A stretch of DNA of 64,000 bases from Rubrobacter aplysinae (GCF_001029505.1 NZ_LEKH01000008.1:1-64000), one strand, 5' to 3'; positions 18,910 to 27,462 are shown, numbered from the stretch's first letter. Translations and numbers: made by a program. The notes: a model not told the origin generated them from the sequence alone.

Positions 18910-19485
18910 CTATTTACCCACCCCGATCCTGCTGAGCCCACCACCAGAATTTCCGCCGCTACCGGAGCTCTTCACGTCTTCCATCCTGGCCGAGAACGCG
19001 TGGCAGATGGCGGCTGCGAGCCCGTCGGCGGCGTCGTCGGGCTTTGGCGTCTCGCGCAGGTTCAAAAGCGCCTTGACCATTTCCTGCATCTGGCGCTTGT
19101 CCGCCCGCCCATAGGAGGTGATGGCCTGCTTGATCTGGAGCGGCGTGTACTCCGCGACCTCAACCCCTTCCCGGTACGCCGCGAGAATCGCGACCCCCCG
19201 CGCCTGCCCGACGGTCATCGCCGTCGTCACGTTGGTGTTGAAGAAGAGCTGCTCGATGGAGACCACCTCTGGCCGGTACCCCCGTACGAGCTCTGTCACC
19301 CCGTCGAAGAGCGCCCCGAGCCTACGGGGCATATCCCACTCCGAGGACGTCTTTATGGCCCCGTGCTGCACGTACAAGAGCTTGTTACCCGGTGATCCCC
19401 ACTTAACCACGCCCCAACCCATCGTGGCCGTGCCGGGGTCTATCCCGAGCGTCGTGTGTACCGTGCCTCGCTTTTCCCTGGTCAT
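18910..19485 (-). CDS. ruvC: Crossover junction endodeoxyribonuclease RuvC
   Basis: RuvC cuts Holliday junctions symmetrically. The 191-residue RNase H-fold protein has the acidic catalytic residues in LGIDPGTATMGWG, VSIEQLFFNTN and PDDAADGLAAAICH, with the basic KQAITSYGRADKRQMQ region for DNA contact. The C-terminus has an extra glycine/serine-rich tail. In most relatives yebC lies immediately upstream; here 3.3 kb of unrelated genes separates them. Confidence 0.96.
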   Translation of the reverse strand: MTREKRGTVHTTLGIDPGTATMGWGVVKWGSPGNKLLYVQHGAIKTSSEWDMPRRLGALFDGVTELVRGYRPEVVSIEQLFFNTNVTTAMTVGQARGVAILAAYREGVEVAEYTPLQIKQAITSYGRADKRQMQEMVKALLNLRETPKPDDAADGLAAAICHAFSARMEDVKSSGSGGNSGGGLSRIGVGK

Positions 19486-19618
19486 GCTACAAGGTTACCC
19501 GCTCCGGCGGCGGCGTGCAGCAGGCACCACATGTGGTGCTCCGTAGCGCCGCGACCTCCCGTTACACCACGAGGATAGCTGCTAGCATGACCGTACATCA
19601 AACGGGATAGGAGGGATC

Positions 19619-19936
19619 ATGGACTACCTGCCGGAGGTGTTCCAGCAGTTCAAACGGCGATTCCCCGGGGTAAAGGAGTCCTTCGACGCCCTGGGCGCCG
19701 CCGAGCACGAGGCCGGCCCGCTGGACGAGAAGCAGCGCAGGCTCGTGAAGCTGGGCATAGCCGTCGGCGCGGAGTCAGAGGGAGCGGTGCGCTCCCACGT
19801 CCGCAAGCTGCTCGGCATCGGGGCGACGCAGGAGGAGATCCTGCACGCCATCGTCCTAGCCCTGACCACCATCGGCTTCCCCGCCACCAACGCCGCCCTC
19901 TCCTGGGCCGAGGAGGTGCTGGCGGAAGAAGCCTGA
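19619..19936 (+). CDS. Carboxymuconolactone decarboxylase-family protein
   Basis: This 105-residue all-helical protein fits the CMD/AhpD-like family: it has the segment SEGAVRSHVRKLLGIGATQEEILHAIVLALTTIGFP typical of the domain. It lacks the CxxC pair of true AhpD alkylhydroperoxidases, so a redox role is doubtful. A strong AGGAGG lies 4 bp upstream of the ATG. It is divergent from ruvC, in the block inserted between ruvC and yebC. Confidence 0.85.
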   Translation: MDYLPEVFQQFKRRFPGVKESFDALGAAEHEAGPLDEKQRRLVKLGIAVGAESEGAVRSHVRKLLGIGATQEEILHAIVLALTTIGFPATNAALSWAEEVLAEEA

Positions 19937-20043
19937 CGCGGCCTCCGTCAGCGTCTCTTACGGGGCGGGCCGGCATCATACAATAACCGGGTGCGGATAC
20001 GTGACTCCCATAGGCTCGTGGAGCCATTTTCGAAGCTCCGCGC

Positions 20044-20727
20044 TTGATCCGCTCCCTCCAGAGCCTCGTAGCCCTGCTGCTCTTCGTCGGTGTCGCACTG
20101 GCCGTCGCCCTCTGGAGTCTGGAGAACATCCGCTGGGAGGAACCCGCGTGCCCGCGAACCGTCGGTCACGGCTTCCAGGACCTCCGCTGGCTCGAAACCG
20201 GCGGGGGCCCCGCAGCCACAGGCGCGGAAAGACTCCTGTCGCGGCCAAACTTCGGCGCCACACCCCAGGCCGCCCGGGACCTGGAGTCCGGAGTCGTGGA
20301 CGAGCGTATGATCTCCACGCTCCTCACCGTCTCAGAAGATCACGGCATCTGCGTCCAGACGTTCAAGGAAGGCCACCGCTTCCTGCCCGGCGTGGAGGAC
20401 GGCCCCACCATCCCCGAGGGCTACGGCGACGCCGGCGGCCTCCCCAATACCCACTACTTCGGGCGCGCCGCCGACATCTACCAGATACACGGCGAGCCCG
20501 TAGAAGACAACGGCACCAGACCCGCCGTCCTCGAAGTCGGCCAGACACTCGGCGCCATTCCACCGCAAAACCGCCCGGACCAGATCATCGGCCCGCCAGA
20601 CTGGACCAACCGACTCAACTACCCGAGAGAAGCAGGCTGGGTGCCCGCCCGGGACCAACTCCAACTACACAAAGACCACCTGCACCTCGGCTACAGAGAC
20701 GAGGCGAGCACAAACAACCGGCTATAA
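20044..20727 (+). CDS. Membrane-anchored LAS/M15-like metallopeptidase-fold protein
   Basis: This 227-residue protein begins with an N-terminal hydrophobic segment (about 5-25), so it is anchored or secreted. Its C-terminal half carries the zinc-ligand pattern of the LAS (M15) peptidase fold: HYFGRAADI (HxxGxAxD) and HLHLGY (HxH). Such enzymes cleave D-Ala-containing cell-wall peptides, and this is an inference from motifs only. The start is a TTG at 20044; no ATG or GTG is in frame upstream close by. It could be a non-catalytic binding domain if another residue is missing. Confidence 0.65.
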   Translation: MIRSLQSLVALLLFVGVALAVALWSLENIRWEEPACPRTVGHGFQDLRWLETGGGPAATGAERLLSRPNFGATPQAARDLESGVVDERMISTLLTVSEDHGICVQTFKEGHRFLPGVEDGPTIPEGYGDAGGLPNTHYFGRAADIYQIHGEPVEDNGTRPAVLEVGQTLGAIPPQNRPDQIIGPPDWTNRLNYPREAGWVPARDQLQLHKDHLHLGYRDEASTNNRL

Positions 20728-20823
20728 CCGTGTAAGCGTAAACCCATAGCCGCTCCCCAGGCTTCACGCCCTCTTAAAGAAGCTGAACCATCACGTAACA
20801 TCCGCGCAAGCGCCTCAAGGTAT

Positions 20824-20829
20824 TATAAT
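20824..20829 (+). promoter_or_regulatory. Consensus -10 box upstream of a membrane protein gene
   Basis: TATAAT stands 49 bp before the ATG at 20879, leaving a leader of about 40 nt. No good -35 is seen at the usual distance. The box also overlaps an upstream ATG (20828), which argues against that ATG being the start. Confidence 0.45.
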
Positions 20830-20878
20830 GACCGATACATACTTTCGCGGAAGACCCTGCGGAAGGAAAGGAGTGGGC

Positions 20879-21307
20879 ATGGACACCACGACGCTCTACT
20901 ATCTAGGTCTCCCACTACTCGCGGGCGCACTCATCCTCCTCTGGGCGCTGCTGCGACGCCCGAAAAAGCGCCCCGCGATGACCACGCCGGGCCTCGAAGA
21001 GCGCGCCATCGCACTCTCCCGCTCCCTCTCGGCATTTTGCACCGAGCGCGAGGCCAGCAGGGCCTCGGATCTCGTCTCCGTCGGCGGCCACGAGTTTCAC
21101 GACTCCGACGATAGCGAAGAGGACCCGGAGGCCCAGATCCTGTACCAGACCCACTACCTGCCCCGCGTAGCAGAGCTAAGAGAGCAGTTCGCCGAGAGAA
21201 GAATCCGAGAACGCGCCCTAGACCGTGTCTACGAGTCCCCCGATAGCCTGGCCGAGATCAGGACCATCTCAACCGGGCTGCTGGTTATGGCGAACCGTCT
21301 GCGATAG
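20879..21307 (+). CDS. Hypothetical single-pass membrane protein
   Basis: I do not recognise this 142-residue protein. It has one N-terminal membrane helix (about 6-24) followed by a basic stop-transfer stretch LLRRPKKRP, then a charged, probably helical cytoplasmic domain with an acidic run DSDDSEEDPEAQ. I chose the ATG at 20879 because AAAGGAG precedes it and an upstream ATG at 20828 overlaps the -10 box. Codon use is GC-rich like the host. The AT-rich patch begins immediately after its stop. Confidence 0.6.
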   Translation: MDTTTLYYLGLPLLAGALILLWALLRRPKKRPAMTTPGLEERAIALSRSLSAFCTEREASRASDLVSVGGHEFHDSDDSEEDPEAQILYQTHYLPRVAELREQFAERRIRERALDRVYESPDSLAEIRTISTGLLVMANRLR

Positions 21308-21609
21308 CTATGCTTGTAGTGTGTTCGGAAGTAGGCTTCACTAGCTGGTGCAGAAGGGTTCTTTCCACTCCCGCATTTGTCGAATATCAGTAGCTTTGAA
21401 GCTAAGGTAGCCGCATACCATGTGGTCCAGGCTTCAAAAAAGGTGTAAGCACCGGACAGTTGCATCCAGAAAGCAATCAGACCCAAAACATACGCCGCCA
21501 CAGACGGTACTGCGACCAAAGCACTTATATCGACAAGCCGAGGCCGCCACGTTGAGTGCTTTCTATTTTCGGTTGATTCCTCACTTTGCTTGTAATCTAT
21601 ACTCGAAGT
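21229..21609 (-). pseudogene. Truncated hypothetical membrane protein gene at the island edge
   Basis: An open frame on the minus strand reads as a plausible membrane protein from about 21609 to 21310 (a hydrophilic lead, then the hydrophobic run SVAAYVLGLIAFWMQLSG). It has no ATG or GTG start; the first TTG is at 21519, inside the protein-like part. The frame then runs into the antisense strand of the GC-rich upstream gene and stops at 21229. This looks like a gene cut at the junction of the AT-rich patch. It could instead be chance. Confidence 0.4.
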
Positions 21610-22850
21610 CTAAGGGTAACGACAGTGGTAAGCACTATTCTCCCGGTCTAATCATTCAATGTATCCTGGCCCAATTGACAGTAAGGCTACTGAACGATGT
21701 GACCTATTAAAGTCACCAAGCGGAAGGTGGTGAAGATAATATCCTCCAGTTTATAACTAGCCCAAGCTTCTACGCAGGGTTACTAACTGTCCTTGTCCCC
21801 ATATTCACCACCTTGAGCAATCGCAACACGAAGACACTAACCTACGACGTAGCTTGCGGAGACCACCCAAGTAGTGTTCTGCCACAGGACAAAAACAATG
21901 CTGAAGCTAAGGAACAAAAAACTGTAAGACGTAGGCTAGGCGACCTACTTAGTAGGCTAAAAAGGGTACATAGATCGCAGACTGAGCAGAACAATCAGGA
22001 CGTTACAGTCAAACTGTATGTAATTGATCTACGCAACCCTTCCTGGGGCATCCTATCTTGGTCAGGTGGATCGAATATATCGGAAGCCGATTACGATCAG
22101 CGACTTTCGGTCGAATTTGGCCCGGATGCCCGCATCTTGGAAGCAGATATTGTCAAGGAGCAACCTCCTAACATTGGGGCAGTAGTTGCTCCCTACCACT
22201 ACCCTCCTGACACATTGGTATTAAAACCAACCGTTTTGAACAAGGGTGACTGGTTGCGTTTAAGAATCGTAGTGGAAAATCCAGCGCATGAGCCAAATTC
22301 AAGACTTACAACCAGTCCACTGTATAAGGCAGCATTTCAAAGTCGTATCCTTGGTCTCAAACGCGTAAAGCGGCGTTGGGATGCCCACAGGTTAGTAGCA
22401 TACGGATTCCTAATAGTCGTATTGGGAACAGCGGTGGGTTTGGTGGGTAGTTTAGTGAGTGCTTTGATGCGATTTGCATTAGGGCGTAATGTCGCCCTTT
22501 ACGGCATACCTATAGACCCGCAAAACCAAGATCCACAGTGGGCGCAGCAGGTAGCACCCCTTGTGTTCAATTTCTTCCAAGGAGTAGAGCTTTCTATACT
22601 GCTGGTCGGGGTTTTCTTATTCTCCGTCGGGACGTCGAAGATCCGGAAACAAAAAAAGCTTCTACGTGCTTATAGAAAAAAATCTTCGTGCATTTCCTAG
22701 CTATCAACCTACAAACTGGAGAATGATCCTCAGGTGCAAACAGCTGGGTCTTGCTTCATGGTGGCGGCTACACGTCCAAGGTAAGCACACTCTCTCGACG
22801 TCATGGATCACAGCATGCACAGCGCTAGAGCTACGTATTAGCCGTTTCGC
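21308..22850. other. AT-rich island between ruvC and yebC
   Basis: Base composition drops visibly from 21308 to about 22850 compared with both flanks. The patch holds one membrane protein gene (21813-22700) and one broken minus-strand frame. The final 150 bp (22701-22850) hold no gene I can support. No transposase, integrase or terminal repeat was seen, so the mode of entry is unknown. Confidence 0.6.
21813..22700 (+). CDS. Hypothetical membrane protein of the AT-rich island
   Basis: I do not recognise this protein. From the TTG at 21813 it has 295 residues: a hydrophilic, probably beta-rich domain (about 45-165, with the segment PTVLNKGDWLRLRIVVENP) and two membrane helices (about 190-220 and 250-275), then a basic tail. 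The frame is open back to 21711 and that extra part encodes a further hydrophobic helix (FYAGLLTVLVPIFTTL), but contains no ATG, GTG or TTG. The true start may be a rare codon or the 5' end may be damaged. Codon use is AT-rich, unlike the rest of the window. Confidence 0.6.
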   Translation: MSNRNTKTLTYDVACGDHPSSVLPQDKNNAEAKEQKTVRRRLGDLLSRLKRVHRSQTEQNNQDVTVKLYVIDLRNPSWGILSWSGGSNISEADYDQRLSVEFGPDARILEADIVKEQPPNIGAVVAPYHYPPDTLVLKPTVLNKGDWLRLRIVVENPAHEPNSRLTTSPLYKAAFQSRILGLKRVKRRWDAHRLVAYGFLIVVLGTAVGLVGSLVSALMRFALGRNVALYGIPIDPQNQDPQWAQQVAPLVFNFFQGVELSILLVGVFLFSVGTSKIRKQKKLLRAYRKKSSCIS

Positions 22851-23603
22851 CTACCCTGCAACCTCGGCCATAACCTCTTCAGATATATCGAAGTTGGAGT
22901 AGACCTCCTGCACGTCGTCATTCTCTTCGAGGGCGTCTATTAGCTTGAGGGTCTGTCTTGCGGATGATTGATCCAGCTCCACCGTGTTCTGCGGCAGCAT
23001 GGTAACGTCGGCGCTATCGTAGCTTATCTCCGCTTCGTCCAGCTTTGCGCGGACGTCGGTGAAGTCGTTGGGGTCGGTCAGGACGCGGAAGGCCTCTTCC
23101 TGGGGCTCCACGTCCTCGGCTCCGGCTTCCAGCGCCAGCTCCATCAGCTCGTCCTCGTCGGCAGCTTCGGCGGGGACCAGGATCACACCCTTGCGGTCGA
23201 AGAGGTACGATACGCTGCCGTTGGTGCCGAGCTTGCCGTTGTTCTTAGAGAAGATGTAGCGCACGTCGGAGGCGGCCCGGTTCTTGTTGTCGGTCAGCAC
23301 GTCCACGAGCACCGCCACGCCGCCGGGCGCGTAGCCCTCGTAGGTGATGCGCTCGTAGTCCGCGCCCTCGGAGCCGGCGCCGGTGCCCTTGTCTATGGCG
23401 CGCTGGATATTGTCGTTGGGCATGTTGTTGTCTTTGGCCTTCTGCACGGCCATCGCAAGCTGGGGGTTCATCTCCTGGTCCCCGCCTCCCTCGCGCGCGG
23501 CGACCGTAATGACCTTCGAAAGCTTTCCGAAGAGCGCCCCGCGCTTGGCGTCCTGCGCGCCCTTCTTCCGCTTTATGGTGGACCACTTGGAATGTCCGCT
23601 CAT
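22851..23603 (-). CDS. yebC: YebC/PmpR-family regulator (TACO1 family)
   Basis: This 250-residue protein belongs to the YebC family, described as DNA-binding regulators and, in recent work, as aids to translation of proline-rich stretches. It begins [27 protein letters not shown] and contains [20 protein letters not shown], both diagnostic. I chose the ATG at 23603, with AGGAGGT 10 bp upstream. That start overlaps the pdxT stop as ATGA, so the two are coupled. The expected neighbour ruvC is 3.3 kb downstream. Confidence 0.95.
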   Translation of the reverse strand: MSGHSKWSTIKRKKGAQDAKRGALFGKLSKVITVAAREGGGDQEMNPQLAMAVQKAKDNNMPNDNIQRAIDKGTGAGSEGADYERITYEGYAPGGVAVLVDVLTDNKNRAASDVRYIFSKNNGKLGTNGSVSYLFDRKGVILVPAEAADEDELMELALEAGAEDVEPQEEAFRVLTDPNDFTDVRAKLDEAEISYDSADVTMLPQNTVELDQSSARQTLKLIDALEENDDVQEVYSNFDISEEVMAEVAG

Positions 23604-24196
23604 AGTCCGCAAACCTCCTGTATGAAATACTCGTGAAACCGCGTGTCGTCGGTGAGCTCCGGGTGGAACGCCGTGACCAGGATATTCTCGCCCTTCGCGG
23701 CGACGACCCGGTCGTCTATCTTGCTCAGCACCTCCACGCCGGGCCCCACGTCCTCGTAGTACGGCGCCCGGATAAACACCCCGGTGTAGGGCTCCTCGAA
23801 GCCTTCCACGTCGAGATCACGCTCGAAGGAGCTAACCTGCCGCCCGAAGCCGTTGCGCTCCACCAGAGCATTCATCAGGCCGAGCATCGGCTGCCGGGGG
23901 CCGTTCGTGGCCGAGGCGGCGAGCACCATCCCGGCGCACGTCCCCCACACCGGGCCTCCCTTGTAGAAGAAGCTCCTGATACCGTCCAGCAGGCCCGATT
24001 CCACCATTATGCGACCGATGGCCGTGGACTCGCCGCCGGGTACGATCACACCGTCGAGCCCCTCCAGGTCCTCGACGTTCCTTACCTCGGCCGCTTCCGC
24101 CCCCAGCTCCTCCAGGATGCGGAGATGCTCGGGGACGCCACCCTGTACGGCCACGACCCCGATCCTGCACCCGTCCTTGTGCCGCTCTCCGGTCAA
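23600..24196 (-). CDS. pdxT: Pyridoxal 5'-phosphate synthase glutaminase subunit PdxT
   Basis: PdxT releases ammonia from glutamine and passes it to PdxS for vitamin B6 synthesis. The class I amidotransferase fold shows [12 protein letters not shown], the nucleophile elbow GTCAGM (Cys87) and the His/Glu pair in [10 protein letters not shown]. The open frame starts at a TTG (24196) with GAGGAG only one base away, which is closer than usual, so a slightly different start is possible. It lies 53 bp after pdxS and overlaps yebC by 4 bases. Confidence 0.94.
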   Translation of the reverse strand: MTGERHKDGCRIGVVAVQGGVPEHLRILEELGAEAAEVRNVEDLEGLDGVIVPGGESTAIGRIMVESGLLDGIRSFFYKGGPVWGTCAGMVLAASATNGPRQPMLGLMNALVERNGFGRQVSSFERDLDVEGFEEPYTGVFIRAPYYEDVGPGVEVLSKIDDRVVAAKGENILVTAFHPELTDDTRFHEYFIQEVCGL

Positions 24197-24249
24197 GCTC
24201 CTCTGCTCATCCCTTGCTTACCTCCGGCTACCCGGCCGTCTACCAGCAT

Positions 24250-25176
24250 CTACCAGCCGCGAGCGGCCATCTTCTCGCCGTCTTGTAGGCTCTCCATCCC
24301 CCGGCCTACCATCGCCTCTCCGAGCCCCCGGCTTACCTCTCCCACTACCTTGGCGTCCTGGTAGTTCGTCGTCGCCCTCACTATGGCGTTCGCCCGCTTC
24401 ATTGGGTCGTCGCTCTTGAAGATGCCGCTGCCCACGAACACTCCATCCGCCCCTAGCTGCATCATCAAGGCCGCGTCGGCCGGAGTTGCTATACCTCCTG
24501 CGGTAAAGAGCACCACCGGAAGCTTCCCGTTCTCGGCCACCCACCTCACCTGCTCGTATGGGGCGCCGAGGCTCTTTGCCTCTGCCATTAGCTCTTCGGG
24601 GGCGAGGCCCTGCAGGCGGCGGATACCGCCGTTTATCGCCCTCATGTGCCTTACGGCTTCTACGACGTTTCCGGTGCCGGCCTCTCCCTTGGACCGGATC
24701 ATGGCCGCACCCTCGCCTATGCGCCTCAGGGCTTCACCCAGGTTCGTCGCTCCGCACACGAAGGGCACCCCGAACTCTTCCTTGGCTACGTGGTTTGCCT
24801 CGTCTGCGGGGGTAAGGACCTCTGACTCGTCTATGTAGTCAACCTCCAGGGCCTGTAGGACCTGGGCCTCTACGAAGTGTCCTATGCGGGCCTTGGCCAT
24901 TACGGGTATAGAGACTGCCTCTTGGATGCCCTGTATCATTTCGGGGTCGCTCATCCTCGCGACCCCGCCCTGGGAGCGGATGTCTGAGGGGACCCTTTCG
25001 AGGGCCATGACCGCCACGGCGCCGGAATCTTCGGCTACCCGGGCCTGCTCCGCGTCGACGACGTCCATGATGACGCCGCCTTTTAGCATGTGGGCCATGC
25101 CGCTCTTTACCCTGAAGGTGCCCGTGTTCGTGGTCGCCGTTGTCTGTGCGCCTGATCCCGCGCCGTTGTCTGCCAT
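24250..25176 (-). CDS. pdxS: Pyridoxal 5'-phosphate synthase lyase subunit PdxS
   Basis: PdxS combines ribose 5-phosphate, glyceraldehyde 3-phosphate and ammonia into pyridoxal phosphate. The 308-residue TIM-barrel protein has [21 protein letters not shown], the catalytic lysine in [10 protein letters not shown] (Lys95) and the phosphate loop [16 protein letters not shown] chose the ATG at 25176, preceded by GAGGTGA; an ATG at 25206 has no ribosome-binding site and would add 10 residues. It heads the pdxS-pdxT-yebC unit. Confidence 0.96.
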   Translation of the reverse strand: MADNGAGSGAQTTATTNTGTFRVKSGMAHMLKGGVIMDVVDAEQARVAEDSGAVAVMALERVPSDIRSQGGVARMSDPEMIQGIQEAVSIPVMAKARIGHFVEAQVLQALEVDYIDESEVLTPADEANHVAKEEFGVPFVCGATNLGEALRRIGEGAAMIRSKGEAGTGNVVEAVRHMRAINGGIRRLQGLAPEELMAEAKSLGAPYEQVRWVAENGKLPVVLFTAGGIATPADAALMMQLGADGVFVGSGIFKSDDPMKRANAIVRATTNYQDAKVVGEVSRGLGEAMVGRGMESLQDGEKMAARGW

Positions 25177-25289
25177 TCTCACCTCTCTGGCCGTGCTCTC
25201 TAGCATTGTGCTTGTACTGTATATGTTACTACCGATGCGCGTTCCCGGCGCGCCGGCCGCCCGCGAAGGGGTTTGTAACTTCCTACATT

Positions 25290-25451
25290 CTATCGTTTTC
25301 TGCGTTTCTTGCGCTCCCTGGAGTACTCCTGCGGAAGCTTTCTCGCGAACTCCCTCGCGCCGTGCAACGCCGCCCGGCCCGCGGCGGGGACCACTACCTG
25401 GGCCTCCTTGCGTATAAACTCACTCGCCTGGTTTAGCGTGTTTCTGATCAT
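25290..25451 (-). CDS. Small basic protein, 53 residues, downstream of ArsA operon
   Basis: This ORF begins [18 protein letters not shown] and ends in a very basic [18 protein letters not shown] tail. It has GC-rich third codon positions and a GGAGG about 13 bp before the ATG. It follows the 87-residue ORF by 32 bp on the same strand. The core [16 protein letters not shown] resembles GRAAMEAARGVRALSVP in that neighbour, so the two may be related amphipathic-helix proteins. No function is known to me. Confidence 0.5.
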   Translation of the reverse strand: MIRNTLNQASEFIRKEAQVVVPAAGRAALHGAREFARKLPQEYSRERKKRRKR

Positions 25452-25483
25452 CTAAAGGATGCCCCCTCCACGTTAGAGGCCGG

Positions 25484-25747
25484 TCAACGTATCTCTATGC
25501 GTTGCCGCCCCCCGCCCGGGGCGTCATCCTCGGACTCTTCCCGCGTGTCGAGGCGTGGAACCGACAACGCCCGCACGCCTCTCGCGGCCTCCATAGCAGC
25601 CCGCCCGAAGTGCCCGGCGGCCCGGCGGCGACGCTCCCCGGGGACCAGCAGATATGCCGCCACGCCGAGAGCAGAGCGACGCTTACCGGCGCTTGTGGGG
25701 CTCGTGGAGTTTGTGAGATTTGTGGGGTTTTTGGAGTCTTCAGGCAT
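25484..25747 (-). CDS. Small hypothetical protein coupled to ArsA-type ATPase
   Basis: This 87-residue ORF overlaps the end of the ArsA-type gene by 8 bases, consistent with coupled translation. Its N-terminus is a nine-base in-frame repeat giving NPT-NLT-NST-SPT, followed by a likely amphipathic helix HFGRAAMEAARGVRALSVPR. ATG codons at 25750 and 25747 are both possible. I do not recognise a family, though short proteins of this kind seem common after actinobacterial ArsA-type ATPases. Confidence 0.5.
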   Translation of the reverse strand: MPEDSKNPTNLTNSTSPTSAGKRRSALGVAAYLLVPGERRRRAAGHFGRAAMEAARGVRALSVPRLDTREESEDDAPGGGRQRIEIR

Positions 25748-26912
25748 CATCGAGCCTCACCTTTAGCGTATCACCCTCGAAGCTGGCGCCGGTCGCCGAG
25801 AGCCGGGTCATGGAGTCCGGCAATAGCACGTTCCGCTTGTAGCCTCCGACCCGAATGTACAGCTCGTTCCCCTTCTTCGAGAGGTCCATGTCTCCCCTGT
25901 CCGCCAGCGGCAGATTGAACGCCACCTCGTAGCCTCCATCCTCGGCCTTCAGGATATCGTGCGAGGATCCGCGAAATAGCACGTCGAGCGGCTCGTGCTC
26001 CTCGAACACGTCCTCCGCGAGCTCCGAGAGCGCCTCGAGGCCGTACATCTCTCTTCCGAAGAGGCGGGCGGTGAGTATCGGGGTCGGAGAGAAAGACTCC
26101 TCTATGGTTCGCAGGTGTCGCTCCTGGGACTCGCGCCAGGCCGCGAAGTACGGATCCGTGACGCTCTCGGGCAGCAGCCGGTTGACGACGACCGCGTCTA
26201 CCCCGTAATCGTAGAGGTTCAGGTAGGTGTAGGCGCGGCGTGCCTCGGCCACCACCATCTTCTCGGCGTTCGCGACCAGCCGCACCGAGGCGTTCTCCCG
26301 GTCCGTGAGGATGTCCTCTACGCCCATGACCGCCTCGTAGAACCGCTGCGCCGCCCCGAAGAAGCTGTCTTCCGGCAACGGCGGCAAGCTCTTCGCCCTA
26401 CGGGCAAAGGGACGCACCAGGTTCGCGGCCTTACGCTGAACGGGGAAGATCTTCTCCACGTACCAGCCCATCTGGTCCGGCAGGGAGAGCAGCTTCAGGG
26501 TCTCGCCGGTGGGGGCGGCATCCACTATGAGCGCGTCGTACAGACCCTCGTTGTGGTGGCGGCGCACCATGAGGAGACCGAAGAGCTCGTCCATGCCCGG
26601 GAGCATCGCAAGCTCCTCGGCGGCCAGATCCTCGGCGCTCTGCCACTCGAAGAGCCGGGTCATGTACTCCTGGATCTCGGCCCAGTGCTCCTCGATCATG
26701 CTCGTATGATCTATCTCCTGGGCCCAGAGCCCGCCCGCCATCTCTTTCGGCTCAGCACCTATCTCCGTGTCGAAGGCGTCGGACAGGGAATGCGCCGGGT
26801 CGGTACTCATCACGAGCACCTTCTTGCCAGCACGAGAAGCCTTTAGCGCGGTGGCGGCAGCGACACTCGTCTTACCGACCCCGCCCTTCCCCGTATACAG
26901 TGTGGTTCTCAA
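25740..26912 (-). CDS. ArsA-family ATPase with C-terminal HSP20-like domain
   Basis: This 390-residue ATPase has the deviant Walker A GKGGVGKTSVAAA (8-20), the switch STDPAHSLSDAF, and the A-loop-like DAAPTGETLKLLSLP. The last 75 residues (GYEVAFNLPLADRGDMDL and onward) match the HSP20-like domain often fused to bacterial ArsA paralogues. Arsenite cysteines are absent, and no arsenic genes are nearby, so arsenite export is unlikely. A role in targeting membrane proteins (Get3-like) is possible but not shown. Confidence 0.88.
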   Translation of the reverse strand: MRTTLYTGKGGVGKTSVAAATALKASRAGKKVLVMSTDPAHSLSDAFDTEIGAEPKEMAGGLWAQEIDHTSMIEEHWAEIQEYMTRLFEWQSAEDLAAEELAMLPGMDELFGLLMVRRHHNEGLYDALIVDAAPTGETLKLLSLPDQMGWYVEKIFPVQRKAANLVRPFARRAKSLPPLPEDSFFGAAQRFYEAVMGVEDILTDRENASVRLVANAEKMVVAEARRAYTYLNLYDYGVDAVVVNRLLPESVTDPYFAAWRESQERHLRTIEESFSPTPILTARLFGREMYGLEALSELAEDVFEEHEPLDVLFRGSSHDILKAEDGGYEVAFNLPLADRGDMDLSKKGNELYIRVGGYKRNVLLPDSMTRLSATGASFEGDTLKVRLDDA

Positions 26913-26960
26913 GAGGCTACACTCCGGCTTTCAAGAGGGTTGAAAGAGCCCAGAGAGCTC

Positions 26961-27371
26961 TCAGAGGTTTCCGCCGCCCGCCCCTCCGGCGCCGGGGCTG
27001 CGGCGCTCGTCCCGGCGCTGCTGCGCCTCCACAGTGGTGGTCGCCTCTGGCATGACTTCCAGACGGCCCTTGGGAATCTCTTCTCCGGTATCGTCGCAGA
27101 TACCATAAGAGCCTTCCTCGATCTTCTCCAGCGCGCGCTCAACGTTCTCCAGGCGGCTCTCTATCTGGTCTCCCACGCTCTCGTCGAGCTGGCGGGTGTG
27201 AATCTCACGCCCGAGATCCCCCCGATCAGAGGTCTCGTACGCCTGATCCTCACCGCGGTCCTGATCATCCTCGGTAAGCCCATCTCTTAAACGCGTAAGC
27301 TCCTCCCTGGTCTGCTCCAGAGCCGTGCGCTGCGCCTGTATAAAACCATCATCCAACCCGCTGTGTGCCAT
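26961..27371 (-). CDS. DksA/TraR-like protein lacking the zinc cysteines
   Basis: This 136-residue protein has the long coiled-coil hairpin of DksA/TraR proteins (about 8-80) and the globular part GSYGICDDTGEEIPKGRLEVMPEATTTVEAQQ. The family normally has four zinc-binding cysteines here; only one remains, so it is the zinc-free type. Members act on RNA polymerase through the secondary channel or have unknown roles. It starts with ATG 48 bp upstream of the ArsA-type gene and lies next to the rRNA operon. Confidence 0.85.
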   Translation of the reverse strand: MAHSGLDDGFIQAQRTALEQTREELTRLRDGLTEDDQDRGEDQAYETSDRGDLGREIHTRQLDESVGDQIESRLENVERALEKIEEGSYGICDDTGEEIPKGRLEVMPEATTTVEAQQRRDERRSPGAGGAGGGNL

Positions 27372-27418
27372 CCGAACCTCCAGCCCAGTGTTCTATAGTG
27401 CTCTAGTCGCCGCGCATC

Positions 27419-27462
27419 CGCTTCACACCCGCTTTACACCCGCTTCATGTGCGCTTCACCTG
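27419..27462. repeat. Four 11-bp tandem repeats
   Basis: The unit CGCTTCACACC occurs as four imperfect copies (27419-27429, 27430-27440, 27441-27451, 27452-27462) in the 269-bp gap between the DksA-like gene and 5S rRNA. The rest of that gap shows no gene. Confidence 0.7.

Noticed and set aside
21420-21710. 96-residue plus-strand ORF in the AT-rich island
   Set aside because: Composition is not protein-like and the opposite strand reads better as a membrane protein.
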